The position numbers were made by a program, and so were the translations under genes. DNA of 38,076 bases from Tannerellaceae bacterium (GTDB taxonomy: Bacteria; Bacteroidota; Bacteroidia; Bacteroidales; Tannerellaceae): contig JAJPZJ010000105.1 of assembly GCA_021204405.1 (NCBI GenBank), forward strand, positions 1 to 38,076, given 5' to 3'. Of this stretch, positions 1 through 6,915 are shown piece after piece. The notes beneath the pieces were generated by a model that saw only the letters and a list, made by a program, of their open reading frames with translations, did no database searches and was not told the origin of the DNA. Each line of letters begins with the position of its first letter. Position 1 is the first letter of the stretch.

Positions 1-1
1 A

Positions 2-51
2 ACATTCATATGATGTTCAATAAATCAACGGACATCATGCGGATAATCATT
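2..51 (+). repeat. Left copy of a 50-base inverted repeat at the contig ends
   Basis: Bases 2-51 match the reverse complement of 38027-38076 with one mismatch (position 36 against 38042). Identity stops abruptly just inside. The copy contains a short hairpin (ATGATGT pairing with ACATCAT). No transposase lies beside either copy. The repeat is most likely the edge of a dispersed element at which the assembly broke; a real terminal inverted repeat of a mobile unit is less likely because the content is core chromosome. Confidence 0.85.
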
Positions 52-157
52 ATAAGTATTACACTCATTTGTTTTACAACAACAAAAGTAGGGGAAGAGA
101 TGCGGAGAGAAGAGATAAAAACACGGCTTAAAATGGTAATTTTCCGCCAGCCACTCC

Positions 158-1000
158 TTACACCTGGGTAGAAAGGCGAAAAGCACCCGGGGTAATTCCG
201 GTATGTTTACGGAAATATTTATTGAAGTTAGCCGGTTCGCCGAATCCCAGTTCGTAACCGATCTCTTTTACAGTTTGATTGCTATAAGTAAGCAGCCGTT
301 TGGCTTCCAGTAGGATGCGTAAGTCAAGATATACTTTGGGAGTTTTGCCGGTATGTTGTTTTATGCTGCGCGACAACGCTTTTTCATTTATACCCAGTAG
401 AGACAAGTAAAATTCAATCGTATGGCATTGCCTGAAATGGCTTTCCACCTCAGTGCAAAACTTACGCACTAACGTATCCTGGCTCAACGGATAACGCGCA
501 GTCAGCTTTCGTTCAGTTTCCAGTAACAGGATCCGCAGGTAGCTTTGGGCGATAGGTAACTGGTGACTATCGGCAGGTTGTATAAGTGCCTTATTCAGTA
601 ATGAAAATAATTGAGACATTTGCTCTTCACATACCGGTATGGTTTTGTTAAGGCTTACCGGGTTAAGTATTTGCGAGGTATAGAGGAAATTACCGTCGGG
701 TTCGGTCACTGTAAAAAAAGAAGCAGTAAAAAGGATAAGTTTACCGGTATATTCATTGGAAATATCGAACTGGCACACCTGTCCGGCCGAAATGATCAGC
801 ACCTCTCCTGCCCGGATGATAATTTCCCGGAAATCAATCGTAAAACAGGCTTTCCCTTCCGTTATCCATACGAGTTGGTAAAAATTTGCCTTATGCGGTC
901 TGCCAAGTAACCCGGGAAGCTCTTTCACAAAGCCCAGGTCTTTTATCTCTATTTCAAGAGGAAGGGGTTTGAAACCAAATGTTTTGATATCTTCTTGCAT
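158..1000 (-). CDS. AraC-family transcriptional regulator
   Basis: Cytoplasmic DNA-binding regulator of 280 residues, the usual length for a Bacteroidetes AraC protein. The first half (about residues 30-110) looks like a cupin-type sensor domain, with the pattern WITEGKACFTIDF followed by a glycine-rich turn. The last 100 residues hold the two helix-turn-helix motifs of the family, including the signature around FGEPANFNKYFRKHTGITPGAF. It stands alone, with no coherent operon on either side, so the ligand and target genes cannot be inferred. Identity as an AraC regulator is firm; function is unknown. Confidence 0.9.
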   Translation of the reverse strand: MQEDIKTFGFKPLPLEIEIKDLGFVKELPGLLGRPHKANFYQLVWITEGKACFTIDFREIIIRAGEVLIISAGQVCQFDISNEYTGKLILFTASFFTVTEPDGNFLYTSQILNPVSLNKTIPVCEEQMSQLFSLLNKALIQPADSHQLPIAQSYLRILLLETERKLTARYPLSQDTLVRKFCTEVESHFRQCHTIEFYLSLLGINEKALSRSIKQHTGKTPKVYLDLRILLEAKRLLTYSNQTVKEIGYELGFGEPANFNKYFRKHTGITPGAFRLSTQV

Positions 1001-1180
1001 ACGTTACTCTACCTTTCGGGTAAAGATAGAAAGAAAGGATCATTAAAAAAAGGGGGGGGAACAAAAGATTTATTTCGATAGCTGTATTACTTTCATCTGT
1101 ATAGAATGTACTCACGACCAGGGAGATATCACTCTTTATACTAACGATTCCGGTACTAATACATTGTTGAATGAAACCAC

Positions 1181-1330
1181 ATGGATCCATCCAAACGAAT
1201 AGGAGAAATAGGAGTTTACCCAGACGCTTACCTTTTCGATATGACGGAAGAATATATTAAAATACTAGTAACCAGAAAATACAAAAGCCGGAATCTCCCT
1301 TCTGGCTTTTTGTGTTTTTACTTTCCTTAG
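1181..1330 (+). CDS. Possible 49-residue ORF or gene remnant
   Basis: An ATG ORF of 49 residues beginning MDPSKRIGEIGVYPDAYL and ending inside a terminator hairpin. The preceding sequence in another frame also reads open for about 40 codons, so this may be the 3' end of a decayed gene. No family is recognised. The main support is the plus-strand terminator at its end. Confidence 0.2.
   Translation: MDPSKRIGEIGVYPDAYLFDMTEEYIKILVTRKYKSRNLPSGFLCFYFP
1283..1318 (+). terminator. Rho-independent terminator (plus strand)
   Basis: Arms 1283-1293 and 1300-1310 pair along 11 positions (one G-U) around a 6-base loop and are followed by a T-rich tract. It ends a plus-strand transcript that may correspond to the small ORF at 1181. 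Confidence 0.6.
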
Positions 1331-1368
1331 TTGTTGCGATAAAAGAAACTTATTATTACTGGTTCTGC

Positions 1369-1399
1369 TTGATATAACTTAATTCATCTACTACTTTCG
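1369..1399 (+). promoter_or_regulatory. Bacteroidetes-type promoter of the 1435 lipoprotein
   Basis: TTG at 1369-1371, a 20-base spacer, then TACTTTCG at 1392-1399, one base from the Bacteroidetes -7 consensus TAnnTTTG. It lies about 35 bases upstream of the lipoprotein start. Confidence 0.5.
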
Positions 1400-1434
1400 C
1401 GCTGATTTAAATTTTTAAACTAATTTTTAATTTT

Positions 1435-1839
1435 ATGAAAAAAGTATTATTTGCGCTTTTATTAGTGTTGCCTTTTGTATTTAATAGTTGTTCAAGTGAT
1501 GATGATGAGGAAAAAAGCACCCAATCTCTAAATAAAACAACATGGGAGTTGGTTGAGAAAGATTCTAAATGGGAAGATGTAATCACCTTAACTTTTAATA
1601 AGTCTACCTACGAACTGGTAGAAGAAGAATATCAAATAAAGATAGTAGATGGTAAAGAAGTTAAAAAACTGGAAGATGCTAATACTTATAAAGGAACTTA
1701 TACCTATGATCACCCAAACGGTACAATTAAAGGAGAGGAGGGTGAATCAAAATTTATTGTTAATGGAAAAACATTAACAATAAAGGAGGATGATTATACG
1801 ATGGTATTCACTAAAAATAATTTAAAAAGAAGTTATTAA
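1435..1839 (+). CDS. Small lipocalin-like lipoprotein
   Basis: A 134-residue secreted lipoprotein. Residues 1-18 form a lysine-led hydrophobic signal ending in FNSC, a lipobox, followed by SSDDDEE, the acidic stretch that in Bacteroidetes favours export to the outer membrane or surface. The rest is a small beta-rich domain opening with NKTTWELVEKDS and containing YKGTYTY and GKTLTIKEDDYTMVFTK, like the lipocalin-like lipoproteins common in the phylum. A promoter with -33 and -7 boxes lies directly upstream and the gene appears monocistronic. Codon use is AT-richer than its neighbours. The family assignment is by pattern; ligand and role are unknown. Confidence 0.75.
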   Translation: MKKVLFALLLVLPFVFNSCSSDDDEEKSTQSLNKTTWELVEKDSKWEDVITLTFNKSTYELVEEEYQIKIVDGKEVKKLEDANTYKGTYTYDHPNGTIKGEEGESKFIVNGKTLTIKEDDYTMVFTKNNLKRSY

Positions 1840-1850
1840 AAAATCAGAAA

Positions 1851-1950
1851 TAGTTCCCCGCGCCGGGGATTGTATTAAAAACAGCCTTTTTTTTCTTTTT
1901 GTAAATAAAATAGGTAGTTCCTCTGCGATCCTCGCCTGTGCGGGGAACTA
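1851..1950. repeat. 100-base palindromic element (MITE/REP-like), copy 1
   Basis: Exactly 100 bases bounded by the perfect 10-base inverted repeat TAGTTCCCCG (1851-1860) and CGGGGAACTA (1941-1950). The inner GC-rich arms also pair imperfectly and the middle is AT-rich. A related copy starts at 3074. It interrupts a decayed RND pump gene on its right side. Confidence 0.65.
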
Positions 1951-2175
1951 TTCATCTTGCCTATCCTGGCTGCACGGCAACTCATCCATGAACAGATCCA
2001 AGCGGTAGCCGGCGAGATCCCTCCCCGAACCGGGTACTCCGGAGCTAATGCCCATTCCAACAGGACTGGGTGAGATTTACCAGTATATACTCAAAGTAGC
2101 TTCCTCACCTTGCTGATCATTCCCGTATTTTAAACAGCACGGTGGTCCGGAAGAAAAAGCGGCTCTACCGGAGAA
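1951..2175 (+). pseudogene. Remnant of a CusA/CzcA-type RND efflux pump
   Basis: Three frames together spell RND pump sequence. First comes ARQLIHEQIQAVAGEIPP, then, shifted, PGTPELMPIPTGLGEIYQY, which is the porter-domain signature of heavy-metal RND (CusA/CzcA-type) pumps. After another shift comes SFLTLLIIPVF and then a basic tail STVVRKKKRLY, which matches the last transmembrane helix and cytoplasmic tail of such pumps. About 900 residues that normally lie between these parts are missing, so this is a deletion remnant rather than a sequencing artefact. Its left edge coincides with the 100-base palindromic element and its right end abuts the HU-like gene. Confidence 0.7.
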
Positions 2176-2802
2176 CTATAAATTTCCCTCTTCCCTATCC
2201 TGCTGATCCGCCACCCGGATATATACTTTTACATTCCCGTAATGCAGTTCTTTAATTTGCCCTGACTCCACTAATGAAAGGAGGTCTTTCTTTGTTTTGG
2301 CATGGCTACAATAATTTAAGGCCATCGCATAGGTTACGTTAATAGAATCACGCATATTTATATAGACAAGTATCCGTTGTTTCCGCTCTTCTTCATCAAA
2401 TTTTTTCCGTTTCTTGCTCTTTTCCACCCTGACGACACCTGCCGCCTGCACTTTCCTTTTCAAATCCGGATCCGGCCGGAACTCTATATTTTTAACTTCC
2501 ACTGAAGCCGCCCGGATCTCTTTTTTATCTTTCACCGGCCTGCTCTTCAGGGTTACGGAAAAGGTCCCGATACCTTCCAGGTATACGTTATAACTATTCC
2601 CCAAGCCATCCGCAAGATGCTCGGAAAGGCTTTCCAACACACCTACCACATCGGCACCTGTTACCGTGCTGTTGGCATTAATCACATCGATCAGATCGTC
2701 GGTTTTCAACGTCCCCTGAATGACCGGACGGGCATGAAGCCACCCTTCTTCCTTCTTTCCTGCATGGGGTGGATTTTCAAACAGGTCATATTTAATACTC
2801 AT
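2176..2802 (-). CDS. HU family DNA-binding protein with C-terminal extension
   Basis: A 208-residue nucleoid-associated protein. Residues 1-125 fit the HU-like fold of the Bacteroidetes HU-related family: an N-terminal segment with LHARPVIQGTLKTDDLIDVI, helices through LESLSEHLADGLGNS, then the beta-arm region YLEGIGTFSVTLKSRPVKD. Residues 130-170 are highly basic (KSKKRKKFDEEERKQR), and about 150-205 form an extra domain (YAMALNYCSHAKTKKDLLSLVESG) that looks like a small winged helix. It is expected to bind and bend DNA. It stands alone between palindromic repeats and remnants. Family is firm; the specific role is unknown. Confidence 0.85.
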   Translation of the reverse strand: MSIKYDLFENPPHAGKKEEGWLHARPVIQGTLKTDDLIDVINANSTVTGADVVGVLESLSEHLADGLGNSYNVYLEGIGTFSVTLKSRPVKDKKEIRAASVEVKNIEFRPDPDLKRKVQAAGVVRVEKSKKRKKFDEEERKQRILVYINMRDSINVTYAMALNYCSHAKTKKDLLSLVESGQIKELHYGNVKVYIRVADQQDREEGNL

Positions 2803-2865
2803 GTTGCATAACTATTAGCCTGAATAAGCGGTTAACTAATTTTTTCACGGCTACTTCTAAGTTAT

Positions 2866-2901
2866 TTAACCCTGGTTAAATGGATATTCAACCAGGGTTA
2901 A
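2866..2901. repeat. 16-base-arm hairpin
   Basis: Arms 2866-2881 and 2886-2901 are inverted repeats matching at 15 of 16 positions with a 4-base loop, built on AACCCTGGTT. A third partial unit (CACCTTGGTTGAAT) follows at about 2913. It lies upstream of the HU-like gene and could be an operator or a repeat. Confidence 0.6.
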
Positions 2902-2922
2902 ATGCTTATTGCACCTTGGTTG

Positions 2923-2968
2923 AATTTCTTAGAAGTAACCATTAAAATTTCTTAGAAGTAACCATTAA
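2923..2968. repeat. Perfect 23-base tandem duplication
   Basis: Units 2923-2945 and 2946-2968 are identical, each containing CTTAGAAGTAACCATTAA. This is one of three short tandem duplications (19-23 bases) in the window. Confidence 0.85.
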
Positions 2969-3073
2969 AGATACTAATTTCAGGCTTTACTCAGCTTATT
3001 TCCCGGGAAGAAAATAGATAAAGTTGTAGAAATAATTATTAATAAAACATCTTGAAGCGAAAGAGAGCGGTTT

Positions 3074-3169
3074 TAGTTCCCCGCGCAGGCGGGGACCGCA
3101 TCAGAACAGACCCAAATCACTTTTTTATATTTGAAACAGCCCATTACTTTGCGATCCCCGCCTGCGCGT
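3074..3169. repeat. Palindromic MITE/REP-like element, copy 2 (right end lost)
   Basis: Begins with the same TAGTTCCCCG as the 1851 element. Its GC-rich left arm (CGCGCAGGCGGGGACCGCA) is the near-perfect inverse of TGCGATCCCCGCCTGCGCG at its right. The terminal CGGGGAACTA is missing because a larger palindrome starts at 3170. Confidence 0.6.
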
Positions 3170-3423
3170 AGGGCTGTTAAATTATCTTCCCTTAGTCCTG
3201 CAAGGACGATATATCCTAGCCCGGTACGCAGTGCCGGGTGGTTGATAGTGATCTTTTTTGAGTGCTGTAGGCACGGCATAAAAATATACATAAGCTCAAT
3301 TTTTTTATTATGTCGTACTTACAGCACTCCCACAACATTATATTCCTAACTACCCAGGGCTAGTGCCCTGGACTAGGATAGGCCGTCCTTATAGGACTAA
3401 AGATAAGAGAGTTTAACAGCCCT
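3170..3423. repeat. Large imperfect palindrome (about 250 bases), family copy A
   Basis: The left half from AGGGCTGTTAA is matched in inverted order by the right half ending TTAACAGCCCT. Paired modules include TCCTGCAAGGACGA with the inverse of TCCTATAAGGACGG, TATCCTAGCCCGG with TATCCTAGTCCAGGG, and AGTGCTGTAGGCACGGCATAA with AGTGCTGTAAGTACGACATAA. No plausible protein is encoded. The same modules recur at 11797-12073 and near 37815-38000. Confidence 0.7.
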
Positions 3424-3648
3424 GCATCTATTCTTTTATGGATGTATAATAAATTATTTACATAACTTCCTTTACTATTAAAAACGGGTTTGAATTCCAA
3501 CAAGCCAGGGATTATTTCAAAATTCAAATCTAAATAATACTGGTTAATAACCAGCTTTATAATCTGGTCTGCAAACACGAGGATAAATATCCAAAATATT
3601 ATCTGATAATATTTAATCCTATATCTACAGTACTTTCCGGCAATTTGG
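3424..3648 (-). pseudogene. Possible truncated LspA-like membrane protein remnant
   Basis: The minus strand reads open through IKYYQIIFWIFILVFADQII, a hydrophobic helix ending in a DQxxKL motif, then EIIPGLLEFKPVFNSKGSY, which resembles the start of signal peptidase II-like proteins (DQ-K followed by IIPG and an Asn-containing segment). There is no convincing start codon. The reading is cut off by the large palindrome, so the second catalytic Asp region is absent. Similarity is judged by eye only. Confidence 0.35.
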
Positions 3649-3785
3649 GTAGAGAGGGGGTATTTGTTTCCTGCATTATTTTATTAGTTGTCCGGTAGAC
3701 AGCTCTTATGGGCAAAATAAAAATTATCTTAAATCGGCTATTACTTAGCAGGCTGTACAGGATATTCGACCTTAGGTTCATAGAT

Positions 3786-4061
3786 TCATTCCACCAGTTC
3801 ATCATTGACGAAGGTTAATATATAGGTACCACGATCCCAGTTTTTATATCCTAAGTCTTCAATTAAATTATTTTCTTCCCTGGAGGCACCTACTATCTGG
3901 TAGCTTTTTCCCATTATATCTATTACCTGTTGTTTCAACATACCCAATTCGAGCTTACGCATATTTTTATCGGCATTCCAGATATCCATATCTCTTGTAG
4001 TAACACAACTACTTGTAAAGGATAAAAGAATAGTCATGCAAAAGAATAATAGTGTTCTCAT
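3786..4061 (-). CDS. Small lipoprotein with BamE/SmpA-like domain
   Basis: Translation from the internal ATG at 4061 gives 91 residues starting MRTLLFFCMTILLSFTSSC, a standard signal peptide with lipobox. This start is preferred to the upstream ATG at 4157, which would bury the signal. The mature part (MRKLELGMLKQQVIDIMGKS, then YILTFVNDELVE) has the pattern of the SmpA/OmlA/BamE fold, where a short helix pair following 'L..GM....V..I.G.P' is followed by beta strands. It may be an accessory outer-membrane protein, but BamE function is not established. A 29-residue membrane ORF lies 37 bases upstream. Confidence 0.6.
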   Translation of the reverse strand: MRTLLFFCMTILLSFTSSCVTTRDMDIWNADKNMRKLELGMLKQQVIDIMGKSYQIVGASREENNLIEDLGYKNWDRGTYILTFVNDELVE

Positions 4062-4098
4062 ATCATCAGCTTTTAATAAATAAACATTCAGAAGATAA

Positions 4099-4188
4099 TT
4101 AAATAAGGTGGGCTGCCACACCCGCGACAGTACCCCAGAAGATGGCATTTGCGGCAATAATGGGTAAGGAGAAAGTTAGTTTATCCAT
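4099..4188 (-). CDS. Candidate 29-residue membrane peptide
   Basis: A short ORF encoding a peptide that begins MDKLTFSLPIIAANAIFWG and is nearly all hydrophobic after residue 7, with only one His near the end. It could span the membrane once. It sits between a terminator-like hairpin and the small lipoprotein gene in the same orientation. It is not recognised as any named small protein. The composition is not what random AT-rich sequence gives, but no homology can be shown here. Confidence 0.4.
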   Translation of the reverse strand: MDKLTFSLPIIAANAIFWGTVAGVAAHLI

Positions 4189-4225
4189 ATGCAATCAATT
4201 AGTTAACATTAAATGAGAAATAATA

Positions 4226-4261
4226 AAAATGCTCCGGGATCTCGCGATCTGAGAGCATTTT
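4226..4261 (-). terminator. Rho-independent terminator downstream of the patatin gene
   Basis: Perfect 9-base arms (AAAATGCTC at 4226-4234, GAGCATTTT at 4253-4261). On the minus strand the stem is followed by TTTTTATTATTT. The interval 4189-4501 holds nothing else that I can support as a gene. Confidence 0.65.
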
Positions 4262-4501
4262 AACCAAAACCTTAATTATGAAAAAATTTTGTTTTTGTTA
4301 TGGGGTAAAGGTAGGGAATTTAATTCTGAAATCCTAGCTTTTTACTATATTTTGTTTTATGGAAAATTGCTGCTGAACGGATGTACCACCTGGATGTACC
4401 CTCAAACATATAGAAAATAAAATGATTGCCAAAAGTAAAGGAACCATCATTTATGAAATGCTGGGAAAGTATAAACTGGTCTGAGGACTGGGCTCCAGGT
4501 T

Positions 4502-5351
4502 TTAAAGGAATGCACCCGCTACAATCAACTTCTCCGCACATTCATATCCTTCCCGGTACAGTTGTTCGAGCCTGGCCGGGTCTTTCTCTGTGCGGCCAAC
4601 CCGGATAGGGTGAATGGGGCGGATTACCAGGGCATCTCCTTTTCGTTCCAGTTCATCTACATAATCGAGTAGTTCATTATACCGGCAGTAGCGCGTTTTC
4701 AGTTGCTGCCGGATGACAGAATATTTCCGGTAAATAAATCCGGGCAGGTAAAAGTTTTTCTCTTTTTTTACGGTATCCTTTATTACGTGTCAGGATAATA
4801 ACCTGTTTATTATAACCTTCCTGTATAGCACGGCGTACCGGTATTGCGTCACATACTCCTCCGTCTACCATCGGAATACCGTCTACATAGGCCAGCGGAC
4901 ATAATACGGGTAAGGAACAGGAGGCACGCAGGATAGCCAGCAGCCGCTGTTCGTCTTGTTTCTCTTCGTAATATCCGGCCTGACCGGTCATACAATTACT
5001 TGCTACCATGATAAAACGTTCTTTGGAATTAAAATAGGTTTTGTAATCAAACGGATAATATTTACCGGGATATTCATAAAAAAGATAATTGAGGTCGATA
5101 TATCCCCGCCCGCGCAGGAAATGATGCAAACCGATGTAATTGTATTTTAATAAGAGGTCGATATTACTGAACCGCGAACGCCCGCGTTGCCGGGAAATAT
5201 AAGAGATCCCATTACTCACTCCGGCAGATACCCCTATGGTATAAGGGAAATGGATAGTATGGTCGAGGAAACAATCTAATATTCCTACTGTAAAAATACC
5301 GCGCATCCCTCCTCCTTCGAGTACTAATGCTGTGTGATCGTCTATTTTCAT
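4502..5351 (-). CDS. Patatin-like phospholipase (YjjU type), one frameshift
   Basis: Predicted lipid acyl hydrolase. The oxyanion-hole motif GGGMRG is at residues 13-18, the nucleophile elbow GVSAG at 40-44 (Ser42), and the dyad Asp at VDGG (Asp163). The reading frame as given stops early at 4677. Removing one T from the T7 run at 4763-4769 extends the protein with FYLPGFIYRKYSVI and a C-terminal part containing LVIRPIHPIRVGRTEKDP, typical of YjjU-type proteins, ending at 4502 with about 282 residues. The frameshift is therefore probably an error or a very recent mutation. It is downstream of the D-lactate dehydrogenase but separated from it by a strong terminator. Confidence 0.85.
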
Positions 5352-5372
5352 ATCTGGTTTTTACATTAAAAA

Positions 5373-5411
5373 AGTCACCGTACAGATACTGGATTCATCT
5401 GTACGGTGACT
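5373..5411 (-). terminator. Strong terminator after the D-lactate dehydrogenase gene
   Basis: Perfect 15-base arms, 5373-5387 and 5397-5411, with a 9-base loop. On the minus strand they are followed by TTTTTT. It closes the dehydrogenase transcript before the patatin gene. Confidence 0.85.
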
Positions 5412-5447
5412 ACAAAAATAGAATAATTCAGCGATAAAATCTTTTTT

Positions 5448-6446
5448 TCAGATTACAACTTCATTTACCAGCGGACGCCTGTGCAGGAAGTCATCTACAT
5501 TCTGCAGGGTGGTATGGGCAATGTTCTCCAATGCTTCTTTTGTAAAGAAGGCCTGGTGGGAAGTGAGGATTACGTTGTTGAAGGATAGCAGACGTGCCAG
5601 CACATCGTCGTCGATAATCTGGTCTGACTGGTCTTCGTAAAAATAATCTTCCTCTTCTTCATATACATCCAGTCCGGCAGCGGCAATTTTTTTGTCTTTC
5701 AGGCCATCAATCAGGTCGTTGGTATGGATCAGTTGCCCACGGCCGGTATTGATAATCATGACCTGGTCTTTCATTTGGGCGATCGTATCTTTATTGATCA
5801 TATATTTGGTTTCTTCCGTCAGAGGGCAATGCAGGGAAATAATATCCGAGTGCCGGTACAGTTCAGGTAAAGAGGTATAAAGAATATCCATTTCGGCAGC
5901 AAATGCTTCATCCGGATAAATATCATATGCCAGGATATTCATTCCTAATCCTTTTAACATACGGATCAGGATTTTAGCTATTTTGCCTGTACCAATAATT
6001 CCTGCCGTTTTTCCATGCATATCAAATCCCATCAGCCCGTTAAGCGAAAAGTTACCATCACGGGTACGCCAGTAGGCACGGTGTATCTTACGGTTGAGCG
6101 AGAGCATCAAAGCGAGTGCAAATTCGGCTACGGCATAGGGTGAGTAGGCAGGTACACGCACGATAGGTAGCCGGCCGGCTGCTGCTTCGAGGTCTACATT
6201 ATTATATCCTGCGCATCGCAAAGCTAATAGTTTAACTCCATTATCGATCAAGGCATTTATTACCGCTGCGTTTACAATATCATTTACAAATACACATGCA
6301 ACATCTGTTCCCTGCGAGAGGATGACATTATGCATGTTCAGATGCCCTTTGTAGTAACGGATATCGTAGTGATACTTTTCATTCTGTTTATTAAACGTTT
6401 CGATATCGTATGGTTTTGCACCAAAAAATGCGATTTTACAGGTCAT
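5448..6446 (-). CDS. ldhA: D-lactate dehydrogenase (2-hydroxyacid dehydrogenase)
   Basis: A 332-residue cytoplasmic NAD-dependent enzyme that reduces pyruvate to D-lactate in fermentation. The Rossmann motif GTGKIAK starts near residue 152, followed by a cofactor-selecting acidic residue in AYDIYPDE. The catalytic triad residues of the D-2-hydroxyacid dehydrogenase family are visible: Arg in NTGRG (236), Glu in DVYEEEE (264) and His in TSHQAF (297). The segment FYEDQSDQIIDDDVL is characteristic of fermentative D-LDH rather than of other family members. It appears monocistronic, with a terminator 37 bases downstream. Confidence in D-LDH over a related specificity is good but not absolute. Confidence 0.88.
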   Translation of the reverse strand: MTCKIAFFGAKPYDIETFNKQNEKYHYDIRYYKGHLNMHNVILSQGTDVACVFVNDIVNAAVINALIDNGVKLLALRCAGYNNVDLEAAAGRLPIVRVPAYSPYAVAEFALALMLSLNRKIHRAYWRTRDGNFSLNGLMGFDMHGKTAGIIGTGKIAKILIRMLKGLGMNILAYDIYPDEAFAAEMDILYTSLPELYRHSDIISLHCPLTEETKYMINKDTIAQMKDQVMIINTGRGQLIHTNDLIDGLKDKKIAAAGLDVYEEEEDYFYEDQSDQIIDDDVLARLLSFNNVILTSHQAFFTKEALENIAHTTLQNVDDFLHRRPLVNEVVI

Positions 6447-6519
6447 ATAGTTGTTTTTTTATAAAACAAGTGAGTACGGGATTTGTGTCTCTGTGTCTCC
6501 GTGTTTAAAACTTTTCTTA

Positions 6520-6915
6520 TCAGAATTTGCGGAAAGTATATTTCTTTCCGGTTGTTATATTTGTCATGATAAGCTGATCGCCTGAGATTTTTTCAATTGT
6601 AAAACTTTCTTTTTCTCCTGCCCAATCTGTAAGTTCCATGAAGCTAGCAGAATTTTGTAAACTTAAATCAATTGTCAGTTTTTTATCCTCTAATAGCTTA
6701 TGACCATAACTTTGCTGATAATTATTAGTAGCCGGTATATAAATCTGATACATAAATAAGGAAGTAAGAAAATTGTAATAAACAGTATCTACCGTTTCGA
6801 TATGTCCATCCAATTCGGTTTGGCGAAGCTGCCATTTGCCTTCCAGTTTGTCTTCCGTATCCTTACAGGCCATAAACAGGAACATCACAGCAAAAAATAA
6901 AAATAAATGTTTCAT
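6520..6915 (-). CDS. Lipocalin-like lipoprotein at the end of the his operon
   Basis: A 131-residue lipoprotein. MKHLFLFFAVMFLFMAC is a signal peptide with lipobox, then KDTEDKLEGKWQLRQTEL opens a beta-rich domain resembling the lipocalin-like proteins of Bacteroidetes; it ends with IMTNITTGKKYTFRKF. Its ATG abuts the hisB stop codon with no intervening base, so it is almost certainly co-transcribed and perhaps translationally coupled. Nothing in the sequence suggests a role in histidine synthesis. The product is unrecognised beyond its fold class. Confidence 0.7.
   Translation of the reverse strand: MKHLFLFFAVMFLFMACKDTEDKLEGKWQLRQTELDGHIETVDTVYYNFLTSLFMYQIYIPATNNYQQSYGHKLLEDKKLTIDLSLQNSASFMELTDWAGEKESFTIEKISGDQLIMTNITTGKKYTFRKF

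Noticed and set aside
1875..2060. Minus-strand ORF of 61 residues
   Set aside because: It runs through the palindromic element and antisense to the RND pump remnant.
2923..2968. CRISPR array
   Set aside because: Only two adjoining copies without spacers and no cas genes; it is a simple tandem duplication.
4279..4338. Plus-strand 19-codon ORF starting MKKFCFCYG after a hairpin, resembling a leader peptide
   Set aside because: No plus-strand gene follows, and the hairpin's T-rich side is on the minus strand.
6460..6510. TGTGTCTCTGTGTCTCCGTG simple repeat upstream of the D-lactate dehydrogenase gene
   Set aside because: Short, low complexity, and without a clear unit; I do not call a functional element.
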